Assembly (NCBI RefSeq): GCF_030686155.1
Contig: NZ_JAUPEV010000003.1
Location: 87,781 to 151,780, forward strand
DNA: 64,000 bases
Direction of reading: 5' to 3'
DNA from: Helicobacter_J cappadocius
GTDB lineage: Bacteria; Campylobacterota; Campylobacteria; Campylobacterales; Helicobacteraceae
In this document: positions 1 through 9,565 of the stretch, one piece after another
How the letters are laid out: each line of letters begins with the position of its first letter
Position numbering within the stretch: the first letter of the stretch is position 1
The notes under the pieces: generated by a model
Database searches by the model: none
What the model was told of the DNA's origin: nothing
The model's input: the letters and a program-made list of their open reading frames with translations, nothing else
Program-made: the position numbers and the translations under genes

Positions 1-594
1 AAAGGGCAAGTATTCAGTTCGACTTTTGATTTACCCTCAAATAATCATATTCGAGTTGCCGAACTTGCACTAGAAAGAGCCAAACGTAGAATTGAAATGG
101 GGAAAGATGTGGTCATTTTATTGGATTCTATCACTCGTTTGGCTAGAGCTTATAATGCGGTCACTCCCTCTAGTGGAAAAGTACTTAGTGGAGGCGTAGA
201 TGCCAATGCCTTGCATAAACCAAAGAGATTTTTTGGAGCAGCCAGAAATATTGAACAAGGTGGAAGCCTCACAATTATTGCAACCGCACTCATAGAAACA
301 GGTTCGAGAATGGATGAAGTTATTTTCGAAGAATTCAAGGGTACAGGCAATAGCGAGATTGTTTTAGCTAGAAATATCGCTGATAGAAGAATTTATCCCG
401 CGTTTGATATTCTCAAATCTGGTACAAGAAAAGACGAACTTCTACTAGGCAAAGATAAACTCACAAAGATTTGGATGTTGAGAAATGTAATGCAGCAAAT
501 GGATGATATAGAAGCCCTCACCTTTATCTATTCAAAAATGCACAAAACAAAAGACAATGAAGAATTTCTCAACATGATGAATGAAAAAGAGTGA
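1..594 (+). CDS. rho: Transcription termination factor Rho (3' part, 5' end outside window)
   Basis: The reading frame is open from base 1 and gives about 197 C-terminal residues of Rho, the hexameric RNA-dependent ATPase that ends transcription at Rho-dependent sites. Visible family signatures are the Walker B strand and following helix (VVILLDSITRLARAYN), the Q/secondary RNA-binding loop region (SGGVDANALHKPKRFF) and the conserved block around ALIETGSRMDEVIFEEFKGTGN. The N-terminal RNA-binding fold and Walker A lie upstream of the window. The stop codon overlaps the first codons of murI by 14 bases, so the two are translationally close; the rho-murI pairing is also known in H. pylori. An ATG at 97 is internal and not the true start. 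Confidence 0.96.
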   Translation, partial: KGQVFSSTFDLPSNNHIRVAELALERAKRRIEMGKDVVILLDSITRLARAYNAVTPSSGKVLSGGVDANALHKPKRFFGAARNIEQGGSLTIIATALIETGSRMDEVIFEEFKGTGNSEIVLARNIADRRIYPAFDILKSGTRKDELLLGKDKLTKIWMLRNVMQQMDDIEALTFIYSKMHKTKDNEEFLNMMNEKE

Positions 595-1369
595 TATTCT
601 TTTGAAAGCAGGTATATTTGATAGCGGAGTAGGCGGATTAAGTGTTCTTAAGAGCATATTAGAGGCCAAAATGTTCGATGAAATTATTTATTATGGAGAT
701 ACTGCTAGAGTTCCTTACGGGGTAAAAGATAGAGAGACAATTGTTAATTTTTCTCTTGAAGCTCTTGATTTTTTTTCCTCTCATCAAATAGATATCCTCA
801 TTGTCGCTTGCAACACTGTGAGTGCTTATGCTCTAGAGGCAATGCAAAATGTTAGTTCTGTGCCTGTTGTTGGGGTTATAGATCCTGGTATTTGGGCATT
901 ACAAAATAAAATAACTCAAAAAGATGCCTCTATTTTAGTTATTGCTACTAAAGCCACTATTGCCTCTGGAGAATACCAAGACAAACTTAAAACTAGTGGT
1001 TATAGCTGTGTGCAAGGACTTGCTACCGGTCTTTTTGTTCCTATAGTTGAAGAAGGTATAGAAAATGGTGAGGTTTTAAGCGCTACGATGAAATATTATT
1101 TTTCTAATATTTTGATTCCGCCAAAAGCCATTATATTGGGTTGTACACACTTTCCATTGATTGCATCATCTATTGATGAGTACTTTGGACATCAAAGCAT
1201 TCTTATTCACTCTGGCGAAGCAATCACTGATTATCTATACAAACATCACCAAATCCCAAAAAATACAATTTCAGGAAGAACGACCTTAAAACTCTACGCC
1301 TCATCTAGCCCATCATCATTACAATTGATTGCAAAAAAATGGTTGAATAAAACTGAAAATCTTTATTAA
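581..1369 (+). CDS. murI: Glutamate racemase
   Basis: 262 aa cytoplasmic enzyme that converts L-glutamate to D-glutamate for peptidoglycan precursors. The family signatures are clear: the N-terminal IFDSGVGGLSVL motif, YYGDTARVPYG near residues 37-47, the first catalytic cysteine C77 in ACNTVSA and the second, C188, in LGCTHFPL. Length is normal for the family. The start overlaps the end of rho by 14 bases in another frame, suggesting coupled expression. No membrane segment or signal is present. Confidence 0.96.
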   Translation: MKKSDILLKAGIFDSGVGGLSVLKSILEAKMFDEIIYYGDTARVPYGVKDRETIVNFSLEALDFFSSHQIDILIVACNTVSAYALEAMQNVSSVPVVGVIDPGIWALQNKITQKDASILVIATKATIASGEYQDKLKTSGYSCVQGLATGLFVPIVEEGIENGEVLSATMKYYFSNILIPPKAIILGCTHFPLIASSIDEYFGHQSILIHSGEAITDYLYKHHQIPKNTISGRTTLKLYASSSPSSLQLIAKKWLNKTENLY

Positions 1370-1459
1370 TTTTATAATGTATATTAATTTATGCATTTTA
1401 CTTCGGATAATTGGTATTTTTATGATAAAATTTAAAAATTTTATTTTAAAGATAATACA

Positions 1460-1705
1460 ATGATTAAATCTATTTTAATTTTAGGTATGTTTGTTGGGGT
1501 TGGATTTCTGCTAATTCCAGATAATGACATGTTTAACAATCTAGGTATTATAATCATAGCAATATATTTCCTTGTAGAGATTATTTATCTTATCGTTATA
1601 TTACTACTTTGGTTAATTTTCAAAATCAAAAAAACGCCTATTGAAATGGTAGATGAATATATTTATCAAAAGTTTTTTATTCTGTTTAAAAACAAGCAGA
1701 GATAA
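1460..1705 (+). CDS. Small hypothetical membrane protein
   Basis: 81 aa protein that I do not recognise. Two hydrophobic stretches (about residues 3-20 and 28-54) predict two membrane helices, followed by a short basic, aromatic C-terminal tail. It stands alone between murI (+) and the convergent prmC (-); upstream DNA is very AT-rich. The start is ATG, with only a weak AAAGATA ribosome site. Low complexity makes the coding call less certain than for its neighbours. Confidence 0.6.
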   Translation: MIKSILILGMFVGVGFLLIPDNDMFNNLGIIIIAIYFLVEIIYLIVILLLWLIFKIKKTPIEMVDEYIYQKFFILFKNKQR

Positions 1706-1713
1706 ATATATGC

Positions 1714-2565
1714 TTAAGATTTAAGCTCAGCAATAAAACCTCTATCAAATCCACTTAAATCTTTATAGAAAATAGGTTCATACCCATGGTCTCTAAGACA
1801 TGAGTGTAAAGAATTTTTCTGATTATAGCCCATCTCACAAGCCAAAAATCTTATTTTTCTCTCTCTGGAGAGTTTGATAATAGATTTTAACAACTCATCC
1901 CCGACAATCCCTCCAAATAATGCGTTTTCTGGCTCATAAAGCACATTTTTCTCTAAAGGATAATCTTTTGCAATATAAGGAGGATTGGAAACTAAAAACT
2001 CAAAATCTTCTTCAATTCCATCAAGAAAACTGGTATTAACAAGCTTTATACGTTCTTCAAGCCTATTTGTACGATTAGTAAAAAAATCTATGTTGGTTTG
2101 AGCAACTTCAATGGCTAGAGGAGAAATATCTGTGGCTACGATATCGACATCAGAACAAAGCATTCCTAAAACAATGGAAATAATACCGCTTCCAACCCCG
2201 ATTTCTGCGATATTTCTAACACGATGCTCAATGATCAGTGGTGTAACTTTTTCTATAAGGATTTCTGTCTCAGGTCTTGGAATTAAAACCCTCTTATCTA
2301 CATAAAAGCTATGTCCATAAAAATTTGCACTCTGGGTAATATATTCAATAGGCTCACCTGAATTTCTACGAGAAATACAATCCATAAAAATATCAAGCTC
2401 ACAAGCTTCAATCTCTCTATCCCCCCAAGTATGCAACCACTCTCTTGTGCAGTCCATAGCAAAACTCAGAAGTAGCTCTGACTCAAGTCCTACACGGGTG
2501 CTTCCATCACACCCTTTGTTAAGAAATTCTCTTTTAGCATATGAGAGAGCTTCAAAAACATTCAA
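1714..2565 (-). CDS. prmC: Peptide chain release factor N5-glutamine methyltransferase
   Basis: 283 aa SAM-dependent methyltransferase that methylates the GGQ glutamine of release factors RF1/RF2. Residues 1-80 form the helical N-terminal domain. Residues from about 100 form the Rossmann methyltransferase fold with the SAM loop EIGVGSG (121-127) and the catalytic NPPY at 194-197 followed by IA, diagnostic of the PrmC/HemK family. It follows the M48 protease gene on the same strand with one base between them, so the pair is probably co-transcribed. The same neighbour pair exists in H. pylori. Confidence 0.94.
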   Translation of the reverse strand: MNVFEALSYAKREFLNKGCDGSTRVGLESELLLSFAMDCTREWLHTWGDREIEACELDIFMDCISRRNSGEPIEYITQSANFYGHSFYVDKRVLIPRPETEILIEKVTPLIIEHRVRNIAEIGVGSGIISIVLGMLCSDVDIVATDISPLAIEVAQTNIDFFTNRTNRLEERIKLVNTSFLDGIEEDFEFLVSNPPYIAKDYPLEKNVLYEPENALFGGIVGDELLKSIIKLSRERKIRFLACEMGYNQKNSLHSCLRDHGYEPIFYKDLSGFDRGFIAELKS

Positions 2566-2566
2566 T

Positions 2567-3781
2567 TTATTTCTCCATATGATAATCTAAAGCTTTGAGA
2601 CGCTCAAGTAAGGGTGGATGAGTGTAATAAAAAAATATATAAGCAGGATGAGAACAAGGGAAAGATTTATTTTCATTAACCAATCGTATCAATGCCTCAG
2701 CAAGACATCTTTTACTTGTAAGCATTGCCCCATATTCATCTGCACCATATTCTGCCCTTCTGCTAAAATAGCCAATGATAGGCATCGCCCAAAAAGAAAT
2801 AATTGGAGCAATAAGAAGTAAAAATACGATTTTAATCCCTGGATTTGGAACAATATTAGAATTATCAAAAATATAGATGGGGATATTCCCTGCAATAAAA
2901 AACAGCACAAACAGAAGGATTCCCATAATAGTGATATTTTTAAGAATATCTTTATGTTTAAAATGACCGAGTTCATGCCCTAAAATAGCAAGTAACCCAT
3001 CTTGACTGACCTTTTGAAGCAATGTATCAAACAGCACCACACGTTTAGATCTTCCCAATCCTCCAAAATAAGCATTCAAACGTCCATCTCGTTTGCTTGC
3101 ATCCATTACAAAAATACCACTACTTTTAAAGCCTACTTTTACCATCATTGATTCTATTTTTTTGCTCAAAACATCATCATTTAATGGTGTAAATTTATTA
3201 AAAATAGGTGCAATAAGCGTGGGGTATAAAACATTTGCTAAAATTGCAATCGCAAAAATCAAAAAGAACCCATAGAGCCACCAATAAGAAAAATTTTGCA
3301 TGATCTCTATGATAAAAAATACAATAATACCTCCAAAAAGCATAAGCATAACAAAGCTCTTCAATAAATCTTTCAAATACAGGCTAAAGCTACTTTTATT
3401 AAAGCCATATTTTTTATCTAACACCATCTGTGTGTAATAACCCAATGGCAAAGAAACTATAAAGCCAACCAATAGAAATGCCATAACATAAATTAAATAG
3501 ACTATATTCTGACTTTGACCCCAACTACTAGAAGCATCTTCAAGCCAATACAAACCCACACCAATCCATAACAGAAACATCAAAGCATCAATAACGCTAG
3601 AGATATTAGAAATTCTAAGTTTTTCCAAAGAATATTCGGCTGCATCTTTCCAATCATTAGGAGATAAAATAACAGTCTCCCTTGCAAGACTAAGCTTTAT
3701 GTGTTTTGACTGTAGATAATTCAGAATAATATTTGGAATGGTGTAGAAAAATATATAAATAAACCCTAAAAAATAGAGCAT
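2567..3781 (-). CDS. M48 family zinc metallopeptidase (CAAX prenyl protease / Ste24-like)
   Basis: 404 aa integral membrane protease. Several hydrophobic helices (about 1-20, 62-80, 92-112, 143-162, 168-190 and two after residue 290) surround a cytoplasmic zinc site: HELGH at 269-273, and the downstream RRAEYGADEYGA block supplies the third ligand. The length and order match the Ste24/M48A type, which has an N-terminal CAAX-protease domain, and not the shorter HtpX. The substrate in Helicobacter is unknown; protein quality control in the inner membrane is an inference. It lies directly upstream of prmC in the same direction and diverges from pyrG. Confidence 0.9.
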   Translation of the reverse strand: MLYFLGFIYIFFYTIPNIILNYLQSKHIKLSLARETVILSPNDWKDAAEYSLEKLRISNISSVIDALMFLLWIGVGLYWLEDASSSWGQSQNIVYLIYVMAFLLVGFIVSLPLGYYTQMVLDKKYGFNKSSFSLYLKDLLKSFVMLMLFGGIIVFFIIEIMQNFSYWWLYGFFLIFAIAILANVLYPTLIAPIFNKFTPLNDDVLSKKIESMMVKVGFKSSGIFVMDASKRDGRLNAYFGGLGRSKRVVLFDTLLQKVSQDGLLAILGHELGHFKHKDILKNITIMGILLFVLFFIAGNIPIYIFDNSNIVPNPGIKIVFLLLIAPIISFWAMPIIGYFSRRAEYGADEYGAMLTSKRCLAEALIRLVNENKSFPCSHPAYIFFYYTHPPLLERLKALDYHMEK

Positions 3782-3873
3782 AGAAACCTTTCGTTTTGTA
3801 AGATTTAGAAAATTCTACACTAAAAGCATAAATCCTTATGAAATTAAATCACTTTTAACCCCTAATTCATTAA

Positions 3874-3879
3874 TATAAT
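3874..3879 (+). promoter_or_regulatory. -10 promoter element for pyrG
   Basis: A perfect TATAAT hexamer lies 24 bases before the pyrG ATG in the 121 bp divergent gap. Helicobacter housekeeping promoters commonly have a good -10 and only AT-rich sequence at -35, as here. An AAGGGT ribosome site follows at 3892-3897. Confidence 0.5.
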
Positions 3880-3902
3880 AAAAAAAATTCTAAGGGTCAG
3901 CT

Positions 3903-5543
3903 ATGAAAAAAATGAAACAAACTAAATATATCTTTGTAACAGGAGGAGTCTTGAGCTCTCTTGGAAAAGGGATTTCATCTTCTTCAATCGCAACACTCCT
4001 CAAACATTCAGGATATGATGTCTCTATTGTAAAAATTGACCCCTATATCAATGTCGATCCTGGAACGATGAGTCCACTAGAGCACGGGGAAGTATTTGTA
4101 ACTTTCGATGGTGCTGAGACAGATCTTGATATTGGACATTATGAAAGATTTCTCAATACCAATTTTTCTAAACAAAACAATTTTACAACTGGGCAAATCT
4201 ATCTTTCTGTTATTGAAAATGAAAGACAAGGCAAATATCTAGGCAAAACCATTCAGATTGTTCCTCATATTGTTGATGAAATCAAGCACAGAATCAAGAA
4301 TGCCGGAAAAAATAGTGATTTCTTGGTTGTAGAACTTGGGGGAACTGTTGGAGACATCGAAGGTATGCCATATTTAGAAGCAATGAGACAGATGAAACAC
4401 GAACTAGGTAGCGATTGTGTTATTAGCATTCATGTAACATTGATTCCACTAATAAGAGCTATTGGAGAACTAAAGACCAAGCCTACACAACACTCTGTAC
4501 AAGAGCTTCGTCGTATCGGAATTTCTCCACAAATTGTTTTGGCTCGTTGCGAAAAGCCTCTAAGCAAGGAATTAAAGAAAAAATTGGCTTTAAGTTGTGA
4601 TGTCGATGATGATAGCGTGATCGTTGCAGAAGATGCGGAAAGCATCTATAAATGTCCGATTAACTTTTTAAAAGAAGGTATTCTAACACCTATCGCTAGA
4701 CGCTTTAAGATCGATGAACTCAAACCAAAAATGGATGAATGGGATATGCTAGTAAAGAAAATCATTTCTCCAAAAAACTCTATCACAATAGGGTTTGTAG
4801 GCAAATATTTAAGCCTAAAAGAATCTTACAAGTCACTCACTGAAGCCCTCACCCACGCTGGAGCGAATACAGATACACGTGTGAATATCAAATGGATAGA
4901 TAGCGAAAATTTAGATAACAATACTCTCTACGATCTTGAAGATGTCGATGGAATACTTATTCCAGGTGGTTTTGGAGAAAGGGGGATAGAAGGCAAAATA
5001 CAAGCTATAAAATACGCTCGAGAAAATAAAATTCCTTTTTTGGGAATTTGTCTAGGAATGCAGCTATGTATTGTTGAATTTGCCAGAAATATTTTGAATA
5101 TCAAAGACGCTAACTCAACTGAATTTGATCCAGAAACAAAAAATCCTTTGATTTATTTGATTGAAGATTTTATTGACCAACAAGGAAATGAACAAATTCG
5201 CACTCATCAATCGCCTATGGGTGGAACAATGAGACTTGGAGAATATGAATGCAAGATCAAAAAAGATAGCCAACTTGCAAAAGCGTACAACAATAATCTA
5301 ACCATCAAAGAAAGACATCGTCACCGTTATGAGGCAAATCCAAAATATAGATCCTCTTTGGAAGAAAATGGAATGATTGTAAATGGAGAATCTTCTAATG
5401 GACTTATTGAAGCTGTAGAAATCAAAAACCATCCTTTTTTTGTAGGAGTGCAATTTCACCCAGAATTCACCTCAAGGCTTCAAAGCCCCAATCCAATTAT
5501 ATTAGAGTTTGTCAAAAAAAGCTTGGAGTCTAAAGAAAAATGA
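3903..5543 (+). CDS. pyrG: CTP synthase
   Basis: 546 aa enzyme that makes CTP from UTP, ATP and glutamine. The N-terminal synthetase domain starts with FVTGGVLSSLGKGI (11-24) and contains VKIDPYINVDPGTMSP. The C-terminal class I glutamine amidotransferase domain (about 290-540) has the nucleophile C383 in LGICLGMQ and the His/Glu of QFHPEF near the end. The length is normal. ATG at 3903 follows AAGGGT; a second ATG three codons later is possible. The gene overlaps recJ by four bases, and the pyrG-recJ pair is also known in H. pylori. Confidence 0.97.
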   Translation: MKKMKQTKYIFVTGGVLSSLGKGISSSSIATLLKHSGYDVSIVKIDPYINVDPGTMSPLEHGEVFVTFDGAETDLDIGHYERFLNTNFSKQNNFTTGQIYLSVIENERQGKYLGKTIQIVPHIVDEIKHRIKNAGKNSDFLVVELGGTVGDIEGMPYLEAMRQMKHELGSDCVISIHVTLIPLIRAIGELKTKPTQHSVQELRRIGISPQIVLARCEKPLSKELKKKLALSCDVDDDSVIVAEDAESIYKCPINFLKEGILTPIARRFKIDELKPKMDEWDMLVKKIISPKNSITIGFVGKYLSLKESYKSLTEALTHAGANTDTRVNIKWIDSENLDNNTLYDLEDVDGILIPGGFGERGIEGKIQAIKYARENKIPFLGICLGMQLCIVEFARNILNIKDANSTEFDPETKNPLIYLIEDFIDQQGNEQIRTHQSPMGGTMRLGEYECKIKKDSQLAKAYNNNLTIKERHRHRYEANPKYRSSLEENGMIVNGESSNGLIEAVEIKNHPFFVGVQFHPEFTSRLQSPNPIILEFVKKSLESKEK

Positions 5544-7111
5544 CTTCTGTGCTCAACAAACAGAAAATAAGAAATCTCTTGGAATGCAGATTCAAAGATG
5601 ATTCTTACATATCTGTTAAACAACTCCCCCATCCTGGAAAACTCAAACATTGCGAACACGCCGCCAAACTTATCGCAGAAGGAATAAAAAGAAACCAAAA
5701 AATCCTTATTGTTGGGGATTATGATGTAGATGGAATTACCTCAAGCGTGATAATGATGAAATTTTTTAAAATGATTGGATATAAAAATGTGAATTATGTC
5801 ATCCCTAATCGTTTCAGCGATGGCTATGGAATCAATAAATCCATCATTGAGAAAAATCCCGCGGATATAATTATCACTGTCGATAATGGAATAAGTGCAT
5901 TTGATTGTGGGGAATATTGTGCAAAAATGGGTATTACCCTTATCATTACAGATCATCATATCATAAAAGAAAAACTTCCTCAAGCAAATGCAATTATCAA
6001 TCCTCAACAAAAAGACTGCTTATTTCCTCAAAAAGAAATTTGTGGAGCAGCTGTGAGTTGGTATTTATGTAATGCTATCAAACTAGAAATGGGAACAAAT
6101 ATTCCACTTGCAGATCTGCTCGATTTAGTAGCTATTGCGACTATCGCTGATATGATGCCATTATTTCAGATCAATAAACTTCTTGTAAGAGTTGGTCTAA
6201 AAAAATTTCAAAATTCTCATTCTCCTTGCAATATTCTACTAAAAACCCTTCCAAAAAAAAGCCCTATAACTTCACAAGATATATCATTTTATATCGCTCC
6301 TTTAATAAATAGCGCAGGAAGAATGGGTGATGGGAAAATAGCTGCAGATTTTCTTCTCTCTGAAGATACATTCAATGCACAAAAATTATTTTACGAACTC
6401 AATAAGCTCAACAAAGACAGAAAAGCCATCGCTCAAGAAATATTAACCTATACTCAAAATACCTCTCTTATCTGCGATAACTGTATTATCGCTTATGGAG
6501 AAAATTGGCATGAGGGAGTTTTGGGGATTGTAGCGGCAAATCTAGCAAAAAATCACAAAAGACCTGCTATTATCTTGAGCAAAAAAGGAGATGTTCTAAA
6601 AGGAAGTGCAAGGAGTTATGGAAATATCAATCTCATAGAAGCTCTGCAAGCACATAGTGATTTTTTACTAGAATTTGGAGGACATACCAAAGCAGTGGGG
6701 CTAAAGATCAAAGAAGAAAATCTTGAAAAATTTTTTCAAGCACTCAGTGTATCTAAAATGCCTCAATGTGCAGAAGAAGAAAATGCAGAAATATTGGGGG
6801 TAATTGATATCAAAGATGTAGATAATGAACTTCTTGAAATATTAGAAGAATTCGAACCTTATGGGCAAGGCAATCCTCCTCCTAATTTTATTTGCGAAAA
6901 CCTCAAAATTTCTTCAAGCAAAACTATTAAATCATTGCATCAAAGCTTTGAGTTAGCTTCAAATACGACTACAAAAAAAGCAATAATTTTTTTTACAGAG
7001 AAGTTTTATTCCCCAAACGAATATGTAAATATTAGTTTTAGCTTACAAAAAGACAATTTCAGCAATGAAGCGATGATGATATTAAAAACTATTCAAAAAT
7101 GCCATTTATAA
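5540..7111 (+). CDS. recJ: Single-stranded-DNA-specific exonuclease RecJ
   Basis: 523 aa 5'-3' single-strand exonuclease of DNA repair and recombination. DHH-superfamily motifs are visible: VGDYDVDG (58-65), VDNGI near 114-118, the DHH triad at 138-140 and, in the DHHA1 part, SGGxx-like LEFGGHTKAVGL near 375. The length is on the short side for RecJ but usual for epsilonproteobacteria. It starts inside the last codon of pyrG (ATGA overlap) and overlaps the next gene by 13 bases, so pyrG-recJ-pseudouridine synthase form one operon. Confidence 0.94.
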   Translation: MTSVLNKQKIRNLLECRFKDDSYISVKQLPHPGKLKHCEHAAKLIAEGIKRNQKILIVGDYDVDGITSSVIMMKFFKMIGYKNVNYVIPNRFSDGYGINKSIIEKNPADIIITVDNGISAFDCGEYCAKMGITLIITDHHIIKEKLPQANAIINPQQKDCLFPQKEICGAAVSWYLCNAIKLEMGTNIPLADLLDLVAIATIADMMPLFQINKLLVRVGLKKFQNSHSPCNILLKTLPKKSPITSQDISFYIAPLINSAGRMGDGKIAADFLLSEDTFNAQKLFYELNKLNKDRKAIAQEILTYTQNTSLICDNCIIAYGENWHEGVLGIVAANLAKNHKRPAIILSKKGDVLKGSARSYGNINLIEALQAHSDFLLEFGGHTKAVGLKIKEENLEKFFQALSVSKMPQCAEEENAEILGVIDIKDVDNELLEILEEFEPYGQGNPPPNFICENLKISSSKTIKSLHQSFELASNTTTKKAIIFFTEKFYSPNEYVNISFSLQKDNFSNEAMMILKTIQKCHL

Positions 7112-7998
7112 CCAAAACCTTCAATTTACCAAATTCACAAAAAGCTTTTCTATTTATTATGAATACTTTAGGATGTTCCCAAAAACAAGCTCAAAAACAT
7201 CTTGACAAAAATAGACTTAAACAAAATAATATCCCTATTCATAAATCACAAACCATTATTGGAAAAGTGTCTCTAACCTATTTTCAACCTAGCTCTTTAA
7301 ATATAGAACCTATTTTCATCACTCCATATTTTGCTATCTATGACAAGCCGCCAAATCTTTTAGTGCATCCTAAGGGATATTTTGAACATTTGAGCTTATG
7401 TGATGACATCAAAGTCCGTTTTGGCAAGGAAGCTAACCCTGTTCACAGACTTGATTATGAAACAAGTGGATTAATCATGGTGAGCAAAAATAAAAAATTT
7501 GAACCAGAGCTAAAAAGCCTTTTTGAAACTAAAAAAATTTCTAAAACCTACCTTGCATTTGTAGAAGGCGAAATAGAATTTCCTCAAACCATAGACTTAC
7601 CCATTTTCGTCCCTACCAAACAAAGTAAATTCACAGATCTTGGCATCAAGTGCCAAATTTCTAAAAATGGAAAACCCTCTATCACAAAAATATTTCCCAT
7701 ATATTATGACGAACAAAAAAACCTCACTCTATTGAAGATTATTCCAATCACTGGCAGAACCCATCAAATACGTTTGCATCTTTCAGAAATTGGTCATAAA
7801 ATTATGGGTGAGCCTCTTTATGGGGTAGATAATCAAAATGCTAGAAATTACTTGGATAAGAAATTTTCCACCCCCTCTCATCGGCTAATGTTACACGCAC
7901 AAAACCTGAGTTTTGAGTATAAAAATATTTTTTATCACATCACAAGCTGCATGAATTTTCATGCCACTAACTGCCAAAATAGCAAAATCCAATCTTAA
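7099..7998 (+). CDS. RluA family RNA pseudouridine synthase
   Basis: 299 aa enzyme that isomerises uridine to pseudouridine in rRNA or tRNA. The RluA-family core motif is HRLDYETSG at 116-124, with D119 the expected catalytic aspartate; other family blocks are IYDKPPNLLVHP (80-91) and GRTHQIRLHL near 215. An S4-like N-terminal segment is suggested by residues 15-60. The target nucleotide cannot be told from the sequence (RluA, RluC and RluD types are alike). Last gene of the pyrG-recJ operon, convergent with the phosphatase gene. Confidence 0.92.
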   Translation: MPFITKTFNLPNSQKAFLFIMNTLGCSQKQAQKHLDKNRLKQNNIPIHKSQTIIGKVSLTYFQPSSLNIEPIFITPYFAIYDKPPNLLVHPKGYFEHLSLCDDIKVRFGKEANPVHRLDYETSGLIMVSKNKKFEPELKSLFETKKISKTYLAFVEGEIEFPQTIDLPIFVPTKQSKFTDLGIKCQISKNGKPSITKIFPIYYDEQKNLTLLKIIPITGRTHQIRLHLSEIGHKIMGEPLYGVDNQNARNYLDKKFSTPSHRLMLHAQNLSFEYKNIFYHITSCMNFHATNCQNSKIQS

Positions 7999-8042
7999 TC
8001 ACCCCTCCCTCATAGTTGGGTTTATATAAAATCGGTCTTGAT

Positions 8043-9434
8043 TTATTTATTCAATCCAAGTGCATCGCTGATGATAAAAAATAGATCAGTTTGATCTAAA
8101 AGCCCTGTGAAATTTAATGCCATTGGTCCAAATGCTGCGATCCTTAATTGTGTGCCCGTATGCCCTTGCGATTGTGTTTCAGAATTTCCATAACTAACAG
8201 TCATTATAGAGCCATCTTCGGTAATAAGCGATCTAGTCAAACCAGGTGCTTTAGCATCATTGCTTATAATTTGAGATGAATGACCATGGTCAGCTGTTAG
8301 TATTACTAAAGTATCAGGATTTTCACGAGCAAATTTTAGTGCAACCTGAACTGCCTCATCCAAGTCAATGCTCTCGCCTATTTGACCACATGGATTTGCA
8401 AGGTGATTTTGTTTGTCAATACTCGCTCCCTCAATCTGTAGAAAAAATCCATTTTTATTTTTAGATAAAAGTTCAATAGCTTTTTGTGTCATCTGTGCTA
8501 GAGTGGGTATAGAGTCTTTTCTATCAGGATTGATCTGGCATCTGATAGGTGGCTCATCAATATTTCCGTGATAAATCGCTTTAGGACCTGTATATAAAGT
8601 GGGCATATTCCCCTGTGCAAACAAACCTAAAAGTGGCTTTTTATCATTGGCAACCTTGATCTTTTCAAGCTCTTTGAGATTTTTGACCACTTGGTAGTTT
8701 TGATCCAAGGCTTCCTGCATCAACGTTTTGTTTTGAATATCTTTCTGAAAAAAAGTTTGAAGACCTCCGCCCATAACAATATCTGGACGAGTTTTTAATA
8801 TCTGCTCAGTAATTGAACCTGCTCCATTATTTTCGCTAGAATATTCTGGACAAATACTTCTAGTTTCTACTACCCCGTAACATTTACGCGAAGAAATATG
8901 CGACATCTGTGCAGCAGGAGTGGCGTCTTGTATTTCTGCAGTAGTGATGTTTCCAGTAGCCTTATTTAAAGATTTTGCCAATTCTATTAAACTCTTATGT
9001 GGTTTTCCATACACATCAATCCCCAATGCACCATTATATGTTTTTACCCCTGTGCTCCAAGCGGTGGCTGAAGCGGCAGAATCAGTAACATAATTTGGCT
9101 TATGGGTTTTTTTATCCAAAGAATAATGAGTGTATTGCCCACTAAAAGGAAAGGCATCAATCCCATCCAAAAAGCCTCCTGCTCCTTTGTAATAATTTCT
9201 AGCAATAGTGATTTCTGAATCTCCCATACCATCACCTATTAGCAAAATAACATTTTTAACTGGTCTATTTGAAATGTAAGTTTTTAGTATCTGCGTCTGA
9301 TCTCCTGTAATCCTTCTTGCACCTCCAAATTTTGTAATATCTCCTTTTGCGTGTCTGTTGTAAGAAGGTGCTTCAGCAGCAAAGCAAACAAAACCAAAAA
9401 GAATCACGCTTATGATTAAAAATATATTTTTCAT
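8043..9434 (-). CDS. phoA: Secreted alkaline phosphatase (PhoA type)
   Basis: 463 aa periplasmic phosphomonoesterase. A Sec signal peptide covers about residues 1-20 (basic start, hydrophobic core, AFA-like FAAEA cleavage region). Catalytic features are the metal-binding GDGMGDSE (67-74), the nucleophile S119 in TDSAASAT, and C-terminal metal sites LTADHGHSS and QGHTGTQ. I place the start at 9434 and not at an in-frame ATG 25 codons upstream: an AAGGGAG ribosome site lies just before it and the signal peptide begins there. The gene diverges from an exported 2H phosphoesterase-like gene across a 131 bp gap. Phosphate regulation is plausible, but no Pho box was recognised. Confidence 0.93.
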   Translation of the reverse strand: MKNIFLIISVILFGFVCFAAEAPSYNRHAKGDITKFGGARRITGDQTQILKTYISNRPVKNVILLIGDGMGDSEITIARNYYKGAGGFLDGIDAFPFSGQYTHYSLDKKTHKPNYVTDSAASATAWSTGVKTYNGALGIDVYGKPHKSLIELAKSLNKATGNITTAEIQDATPAAQMSHISSRKCYGVVETRSICPEYSSENNGAGSITEQILKTRPDIVMGGGLQTFFQKDIQNKTLMQEALDQNYQVVKNLKELEKIKVANDKKPLLGLFAQGNMPTLYTGPKAIYHGNIDEPPIRCQINPDRKDSIPTLAQMTQKAIELLSKNKNGFFLQIEGASIDKQNHLANPCGQIGESIDLDEAVQVALKFARENPDTLVILTADHGHSSQIISNDAKAPGLTRSLITEDGSIMTVSYGNSETQSQGHTGTQLRIAAFGPMALNFTGLLDQTDLFFIISDALGLNK

Positions 9435-9565
9435 ATTTCTCCCTTGTTTTAAATTTTGATGAGATATTAAAAACTTGAAATAACTTTTTGATAACAACAA
9501 TGAAATCAATCTGAAATCTACAATTCTTACAATCCTTGATGCAAATTCAATATTAAAGGCTTCAT

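Noticed and set aside
1712..1726. Hairpin GCTTAA-GAT-TTAAGC between the small membrane protein gene and prmC as terminator
   Set aside because: Only 6 bp, AT-rich and overlapping the prmC stop; too weak in this composition.
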